DNA from: JAHBNG01 sp039028975
GTDB lineage: Bacteria; Chloroflexota; Anaerolineae; Caldilineales; Caldilineaceae
Reading direction: 5' to 3'
DNA length: 59,464 bases
Assembly: GCA_039028975.1 (NCBI GenBank)
Contig: JBCCHB010000108.1
Location: 1 to 59,464 of the forward strand
The position numbers and the translations under genes were made by a program. This document shows positions 1 to 9,000 of this stretch, piece after piece (positions within the stretch are counted from its first letter, which is position 1; each line of letters opens with the position of its first letter). The notes under the pieces were generated by a model that made no database searches, was not told where the DNA came from, and saw only the letters and a list, made by a program, of their open reading frames with translations.

Positions 1-15
1 CGCGCATCGGCGTAC

Positions 16-41
16 TAAGGCCGTTATTTAGCCTTATTTTT
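16..41 (+). terminator. possible intrinsic terminator for a plus-strand gene left of the window
   Basis: A perfect 6-base inverted repeat (TAAGGC / GCCTTA, 9-base loop) is followed by five T and then a second T-rich stretch. The T run lies on the plus-strand side, so it would stop transcription entering from the left rather than the minus-strand NRPS that ends at 82. The stem is short and the call is weak. Confidence 0.3.
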
Positions 42-81
42 GGCTTTTTTACATCCTTATTCGTATTTCTTAGGGCAACTT

Positions 82-3000
82 TCAACCGTTGCTCACTTTT
101 GTTTGCGCTTTTCTCTCCGATTTACCGCAAACGAAAGTTGATAGCATTTGCGCATAATCACCGTCAAATAGGTCTAGCATGGTGCCCGGAATGTAGCCTA
201 ACGCAACGCTATCGACTGGTTGTATCGCTCCTTGCTCGAAGAGAGACAGCAAGGAAACATTTTCGATCTGGATATGGGGTGAATCCAGATCTATTTTTTG
301 CTTGTTTGTGAGAGAGTGTGAAGGGGAAGGTGGGTATGTTTGATGATGTTGTAATCCTTCTGCTTGTTCCGCAATTGTAGGCTGTAAAAAGAGGAACTTC
401 ACAGAGATGTTGGTATCAAATGCGTTGGAAATTTTGGCGACCAGCTGTATAGCCAACAAAGAGTGCCCGCCAAGCTCAAAGAAGTTATCATGCCGTCCAA
501 CCCGCTCTATGCCCAACACCTCTGCCCAGATATGGGCGAGCGCTTCCTCCGTTGGCGTTGCAGGGGGCACAAAAGATTGATTGGAGGGGATGGCATCGGC
601 ATAGTCTGGGGATGACAAGGCATGACGGTCCAGCTTGCCATTAGGCATCAGCGGCATAGCGTCTAGCATGAAAAAGGCTGAAGGGAGCATGTAAACGGGT
701 AGACTTTGGGCTAGCGCTTGTCGTAAAGTCGTTTGGTTGTTTGGTCGTTTGGTCTCGTCGTCGTTTGGTCTCGTCGTCAGAGCTTCATAGTGACTCTCCG
801 ACTCTACGACCTCACGACTTTGCGACTCCATGACCACATATGCCACCAACCGCTTATCGTCATTCACCTCCCGCACCAGCACCACCGCTTCACACACACC
901 GTCCTGTGCCAATAGTGCATTCTCAATCTCGCCCAACTCAATGCGGAAACCACGTATCTTGACTTGGAAGTCGGTACGCCCCAGAAACTCGACGTTGCCG
1001 TCTGGTAACCAGCGACAGAGGTCACCGGTTTTATAGAGTCGTCCAAATTCTGGATGGTCAATGAAGCATTCAGCTGTCAATTCAGGGCGATTGAGGTAGC
1101 CTCGTGCTAACTGTGTACCGCCTATATGCAGTTCTCCTGCCACACCAGTGGGTGCAATCCTACCCACATCATTTAGGATGTATACCTGACGATTTGGAAT
1201 AGGCTGACCAATGTGAACAGTTTGTTCAGGTTGTAATGAAGCATACGTAGTCCAAATTGGACTCTCTGTGGGTCCATAAAGGTTAAAAAAATACCGTCTC
1301 TCTCCCCATTGATTGGCCAGCGCTGGAGAGCAAGCCTCACCGGCTGTGATGAGAACCTTCAAATCCGGCAAGTCAACTTTGGGTAGTGTCTGCAAAACCG
1401 AGGGAACAAGCATGACATGGGTAATACGCTGATGTTGTAACAGTTGGGCAAGTTCTCTTCCTACACGTTCGTGGAGGGCAGGCGCGACGACAAGTGTTAC
1501 GCCATGCATGAGTGCCATCATAATTTCGGCAGTGGCAGCATCAAAGCTCAACGATGCCATTTGCAGCAGACGACTTCCAGTTGTCAAGTTTGGTAGCACC
1601 TCCGCCAGTGCCATTGCCACATTGAATGCACCACCATGCTCAATCAGAACCCCTTTGGGCTGTCCTGTTGAGCCAGAGGTATAAATAACATAGGCAAGGT
1701 CATTTGTGGATGCTTGCGTTTGAGGATTCTCGGTAGATTTTGCGGCCAACTCCGTCGCCATCATATCCACTGCAAGCACATGCATGGATTGTCTTGAGCT
1801 ATTCTCCACGCCATCATACTCTGGAAACTGCGTCGACGATAGGTGAGATTGCGTCAGCAAAATGGGTGTAGCACTATCTGCTAGCATATAGCGAATGCGC
1901 TCTTCAGGATAAGTCGGGTCAATCGGCACATAGGCTCCCCCTGCCTTTAGAACCGCCAGCAAACTCACGATCATCTCGATGGACTTTTCCATTGCAACAG
2001 CCACCAGTGTGTTGGCTTGTACCCCCAGCTCGATCAGGCGATGTGCGAGTTGGTTGGCAAGAATGTTGAGTTCTTTATAGTTAAGTTTTTGATCTTCCAA
2101 AACAAGGGCGATAGCATCGGGTGTGCGTTCCACCTGCTCTTCAAAGAGGGCATGGATGGTCTGTGGTTCACCGAAGTCAACTGCCGTGTCATTCCACTCA
2201 TGCGTAATCTGGTGATACTCAGCCTTGGTGAGCATGGAGAGTTGGTAGATGGGTGCCTCTGGCTCTTTGACGATGCCTTCCAGCAACATGGTGAAGTGGC
2301 TTGCCATGCGTACAATGGTGGCTTTGTCAAAGAGATCGGTGGCATATTCAAACATGCCCAATGAACCAGCTTCATCTCCATTCTCTCGTTCCATCACACT
2401 GAGGGTGAGATCAAATTTTGCGTAGGGAAAGTCGGGTGGCTGTAGGGTGGCTGTGAGGCCAGGCAGATCAAATGAACCCTCGTCTGCATTTTGCAAGACC
2501 AACATAGCTTGGAAGAGCGGGCTGTAGCTGAGGGTACGTTCTAGGTTCAGCTCCTCGACCAACTGCTCAAAGGGTAGGTCTTGGTGTTCATAAGTATTCA
2601 AGGCGGTTTGGCGCACTTGATGCAATAGCTTGGTGAAGGATGGATTGCCTTCAAGCTGGGTTCGCAAGACCAACGTATTGACAAAGAAGCCAATCAGCCC
2701 TTCAATGTCGGCATGGTTACGATTGGCGATGGGCGTCCCGACTACAATCTCCTGTTGGCGACTATAACGCGCCAGTAAGAGATTGTAGGCCGCCAACAGC
2801 ACCATGAACAATGTCGCATCATACTCCTGTGCAAGCTGATTGAGCTTGGCGGTCAAATCAGCACTGAGTTCAAAGAGGTAGTGGGCGCCCCGATAACTCT
2901 GCACAGGCGGTCGGGGGCGGCCTGTGGGCAATTCTAACAGGGCTGGCGCGCCACGGAGATGCTCGCGCCAGAAAGAAAGTTGTCGTTCCAGCTCTGCCCC

Positions 3001-6000
3001 GCTGAGGTATGCCCGTTGCCAGACGGCAAAGTCAGCATACTGAATCGATAGGTCGGGCAGCTTTGGCTCCTGCCCAGCCGCGTACGCGCAATAGGCATGG
3101 GCCAGTTCCTCCACTAATACTCTCACGGACCAACCATCGCTGATGATATGGTGGACGGTTAAGAGCAGCAGATGGTCTTCGGCGGCAATTTGGAGCAATT
3201 GCGCGCGTATGAGTGGTCCTTCCCTGAGACTGAAGGGAGTGGCCGCTTCCACCTGTCCACGCTTTTGGGCTTCCGCTTCATCTGCAACTGGTATAACTGT
3301 GAGTGTAAAGGGTTGCGAAGCATGAATCACCTGAATCGGTTCGCCATTCACTGTCTCAAAGGTGGTGCGCAAGCTCTCATGTCGGGTCAACAGGTAGCGG
3401 AAGCTCTGCTCCAGTGCCGCCACATCCAGCTGTCCTTCTAATCGAATAAGATCTGGGATATTGTAAAAGGCACTTTCTGGCTCAAGTTGGTCGAGGAACC
3501 AGAGTCTCCGTTGGGCAAAGGAAAGAGGGAGGGGTTGGTCACGCGTCACGGGTTGGATACGGATTGCAGTGCTTGTGTGGCTCTGTCGTTCGATCAGCTG
3601 AGCAAAGTCTCCCAACTGAGGCGCTTCAAAGAGTGCCTTGAGCGGAATGTCAAAATTGAGTTGGCTGCGCACCCGCGAGACGACCTGGGTTGCCAACAGT
3701 GAATGACCACCGCGAGCAAAGAAATTATCATGCACGCCCACCTGGCCAATGTGCAATACATCTTGCCAAATAGCTGCCACCTGTTCTTCCATCTCTGTCC
3801 GTGGTGCGACAAATTCGCTTTGGGCATCGGTGTAATCAGGGATGGGCAGCGCCTGGTGGTCGATTGTACCATTGAGCGTAAGTGGCATGGCATCCAAAAA
3901 GACAAAGGCAGACGGCACCATGTAGTCGGGGAGACGTCGGGCAAGATTTTGGCGCAGGGTCTCGATCTCTACATCTCCGGCAAGATAAGCCACCAGCCGT
4001 TTACCTCTGACGGTATCTTCCTGCACCAGCACCACTGCCTCACGTATACCCCCTTCTTCCAGCAGTGCATTCTCGATTTCGCCTAACTCAATCCGGAAAC
4101 CGCGGAGCTTCACTTGTAAGTCGGTCCGTCCAATGTACTCAATGTTGCCATCAGGAAGCCAACGACATAAGTCCCCTGTTTTGTAAAGTCGACCAAATTC
4201 GGGGTGCTCAATAAAACGTTCAGCCGTCAGTTCAGGTTGATTCAGGTAGCCTCGTGCTAGCCCCGCACCACCGACATACAATTCGCTGGCAACCCCGAGC
4301 GGTACTGGCTGGTAAGCTTGAGCTAAAATATACAACTGCATGGTCGGCAGAGGGCGCCCAATCAATGAAATCTCATCATGGAAGTTGTCAACCGTCTTCT
4401 CTTCAAAGTAGGAGCTATCAATCGTCAACTCTGTCGCCCCATAGCTGTTGATGAAGCGTGTTTCCGGATCACAAAGCTGTAAGCCTCTTCTGTATTCTTT
4501 GATCGACCAACGCTCCGAACCGACAACAAGTACACGCATAAACGCTAAGTTCTGCCCTGTCTCTTCCAGATAGTCAAAGAGATTATTCAGGACGCCGGGG
4601 ACAAAATCAGCACTATCGATTTCTTCTTGACACATCAGTTGATAGAGTAAACTAGCGTCCAACAACCACTCACGTGGGCAAAGGACCAATTTTCCCCCTG
4701 CACAAAGTGACCGCACCGTGTCCCAGAAAAAGATATCAAAGGCGAAACTAGCCATCTGTATGTAGTTGTGCTGTAGCGTATGCGCTTGATGGCCTTCCTG
4801 CCACACCCTATACAGATTCACCAAGCTACCATGTTCAATCATCACCCCTTTGGGTTGCCCGGTAGAACCCGATGTATACATCACATAAGCGAGATCGCTG
4901 GGTTGCACCGAAGCCATAGGATTCGTTGTGCTCTCCTGACTTATCATCCCCCACTCTCTATCTAAGAAGATGCATTGCGGGTGTGGTTCGGGTAGCGATG
5001 AAATCAGCGGTGAAATAAGCGTAATCTCTGATGTTATCAGCTCTGATGTTATTAGAACAGCGGGAGAGGTATCCTCGAGCATAAATTGCAAACGCTCTTG
5101 GGGATAGGTTGGATCCAAAGGGACATAAGCACCACCCGCCTTGAGGACGGCTAATAGCCCCACCACCATTCGGAACCCACGTTCGACGCAGATACCGACC
5201 AGAACTCCGGGACCCACCCCCTGTTTAATGAGGTAATGAGCCAATTGATTTGCACCAGCATTGAGTTCAGCATAGGTAAGAGTTGAAGGGTTGAAGACAC
5301 CCAAAGGGTTCCCGAGGGTTGAGAAGTCATCACGCTGCAACTTTTCAACCTTTCCATCTTTCAACCTTTCGTCGAAAACGAGGGCGGCCGCATCGGGGGT
5401 ACGTTCCACCTGCTCTTCAAAGAGGGCATGGATGGTTCGTGGTTCGCCAAAGCCCCTGTCGATTGCATATGTACTGTGGTTCCATTCATGGATGAGCTGG
5501 TGGTACTCGGCATCGGTAAGCAGGGGCAATTGCAACACAGAGTGCTCGGCTTGCTTGACGATGCCCTTCAGCAAGCTGGTCAAATGGGTTGCCATGCGCG
5601 CAATGGTTGTCTCATCAAAGAGGTCGGTTGCATATTCAAATACCCCCAGTAGACCTCCCCCCATATCATGACTGCGCGCCATCAGATCGAGGGTGAGATC
5701 ATAGGCAGAAAAGGGGAAGTCAGGAGGTTGCATGGTGCCAGTAAGATTCTCAGAGAGATGGGACAACGTAGCCTCACCCATCTCTGCATTTTGCAGCACC
5801 AACATGGCTTGGAAGAGAGGGCTGTAGCTGAAGGTGCGTTCCAGGTTCAGTTCATCGACCAATTGTTCAAAGGGCAGGTCTTGATATTGGTAGGCATTCA
5901 ATGTCGTCTGACGTACTTGCGCCAGTAACTCAGTGAAAGAGGGCTCATCCGCCAGTTGCGTGCGCAAGACCAATGTGTTGACAAAGAAGCCAATCAGCCC

Positions 6001-9000
6001 TTCGATTTCGGTGCGGGTGCGGTTGGCGATGGGCGACCCAACCACAATGTCCTCCTGACCGCTGTAACGCGCCAATAGGATATTGAAGGCCGCCAGTAGG
6101 ACCATGAAGAGGGTAGCGTCATGCGCCTGGGCAAGCTGGTTGAGTTGGGCAGTGAGACCAGCGTCTAGGGTGAAGATATAGTGCGCGCCCTGATAGCTCT
6201 GCGCGGGTGGTCGGGGGCGGTCTGTGGGCAGTTCCAGCAGAGCAGGGGCACCGTCCAGTTGCTCTCTCCAGTAGGAGAGTTGGTCCTCCATACGTTCCCC
6301 GCTGAGGTACGTCCGTTGCCAGATGGCGAAGTCAGCATATTGAATCGGTAGGTCGGGCAGAGTTGGCTCCTGCCCTGCGACAAATGCCTGATAGACATGG
6401 GTTAGTTCTTCAATCAAGACCCCCATCGACCAACCATCGCTGATGATGTGGTGTAGCGTTAACAGAAGCAGATGGTCTTCGGTGGCAATTTGGAGCAATT
6501 GCATGCGCATGAGTGGCCCGTCACTAAGATTGAAGGGTGTGGTCGCCTCTACCTGTCCACGATGTTGGGCTTCCCTCTCATCCGCAACTGGGATAACCGT
6601 GAGGGTAAACGGATCCGGATCATGAATCACCTGAATCGGTTCGCCATTCACTGCCTCAAAGGTGGTGCGCAAGCTCTCATGACGAGCAATCAGGTAGTTA
6701 AGACTCTGTTCCAACGCATCCAATTCCAGTTGACCTGTTAATCTCAGTAGCATGGGGATATTGTAGAAGGCACTATCTGGTTCCAGTTGGTCAAGGAACC
6801 AGAGTCGCTGTTGGGCAAAGGAAAGGGGTAATGGTTTCTCACGAGAGACAGGCAGGATGCGTTTATCCGCGCTTTCTTGAGCTTCGCTGACCACTTGGGC
6901 AAAGTTACCCAACTGCGATGCTTCAAAGAGCGATTTGAGGGGAATATCCAGATTGAGTTGGCTACGTACCCGTGAGATGACTTGGGTTGCCAAGAGCGAA
7001 TGGCCACCTAGAACAAAGAAGTTGTCATTGACGCCCACCTGCTCAACATGCAACACTGACTGCCAGATATCCGCCACTGCTCTTTCTATCTCCGTGCGCG
7101 GCGCAACAAACTCGTTCTGCGTATCCACATACGCTGGCGCAGGCAATGCCTGACGGTCCAACTTCCCATTAGGCGTCAACGGCATGGCATCCAGGAAGAC
7201 AAAGGCCGATGGAATCATGTAGTCGGGGAGTTGTTGGGCTAGGGCATCCCGCAAGATTGAAGAGTTGAAAGGTTGAAGGGTCGAAGAGTCACCATCTTCA
7301 CCTTCAACTTTTCCACTTTTCAACTCTTCTACAATGTACGCCACCAGCCGCTTATCGCCATTCTCCTCCCGTGCCAGAACCACTACCTCGCGCACACCTT
7401 CCTGCGCCAGCAGTGCATTCTCGATTTCACCCAACTCAATACGAAAGCCTCGTATTTTTACCTGAAAGTCGGTGCGTCCTAAAAACTCAATGTTGCCGTC
7501 AGGGAGCCAACGACACAGGTCGCCTGTTTTGTAGAGCCGCCCAAACTCGGGATGATTGATGAAGCGTTCGGCTGTCAAGTCAGGGCGGTTGAGGTAGCCC
7601 CGTGCCAATTGCACGCCACCAATATGCAGATCTCCAGCAACGCCAGTAGGCACAATCAACCCATTATCATCCAGGATGTATACATGGCGGCTGGGAATGG
7701 GTCGACCAATATGAACAGATTGACCGGGGCGCAAAGCGACATATGTGGTCCAAATGGGACTTTCTGCGGGGCCATATAAATTAAAAAAGTGCCGTCCCTC
7801 TCCCCACTGATTGACAAGGTGAGCGGGGCAACTCTCTCCCGCTGTGATCAATACCTTTAGATCGGGTAAATCAGCCGCTGGCAAGGTCTGAAAAACCGAG
7901 GGTATAAACATCACGTGGGTAATGCGTTGACGGCGCACTAGTTGGACAAGTGAGGCTCCCATCCGTTCATGATCGGTATGGGGCACAACGAGCGTTACCC
8001 CATGCATCAACGCCAACATCAATTCAAATGTTGCCGCGTCAAAGCCCAATGAGCCCAGTTGTAATAGCCGGCTCCCTGTGGTTAAGTCGGGCAGAATCTT
8101 GGCCTGGGCCATTACAACATTAAATGCTCCGCCATGCTCAACTAGAACACCTTTTGGTTGTCCTGTAGAACCAGAGGTATACATCACATAAGCTAGGTTA
8201 GCAATGCATGTTTCTGTTTGGGGATTGTTAGTTGGTTTGGCTACCAACTGTGATGTCATCCTGTCCACTGCAAGCAGATGCCTCAACTGATCCATGCTGG
8301 ATTCTGTGTCCGCGTCCTCTATCTGCCGTGCTAGTGGAAGATGGGATTGGGTTAACAGAATCGGTGCAGTACTATCCGTCAGCATGTAGCGAATACGCTC
8401 TTCAGGATAGGTCGGATCAATCGGGACATAGGCCCCGCCGGCCTTGAGTACTGCCAGCAAACTGACCACCATGTCAATCGACCGTTCCATGGCCACAGCC
8501 ACTAGTGTATCGGTTTGCACGCCAAGTTCAATCAGGTAGTATGCTAGTTGATTCGCATGGGCATTAAGTTCAGCATAAGTCAGGCGCTCATTCTCAAAGA
8601 TAACTGCAATCGCGTTGGGTTTGCGTTCCACCTGCTGTTCAAAAAGGGCATGGAGAGTCTGTGGTTCGCCAAAGCTACCATCTATTTCTGGTGCGGTTTT
8701 GTTCCATTCGTGCGTAATCTGATGATATTCGGCATCGGTGAGCATGGGCAAGCTGGAGGCAGGTTGGTCAGGGTGAGAGATAATCCCCATGACCAATTGA
8801 TGCCAGTGGGTAAGCAAACGTTCAACGGTGTTGGCGTCATATTGCTCGGTATCATAATTGACTGCTAATGTGAGTGGATCTTTGGATGCTCCTAGGGCCA
8901 CCTCTGCCACTAGCGGATACCCGGTTTCACCTGGCTCTACCCAGCCCGGATGTAGCTCAAGGCTGTTGAATGCATTGTCTATGTCTCTACCATTCCCTCT

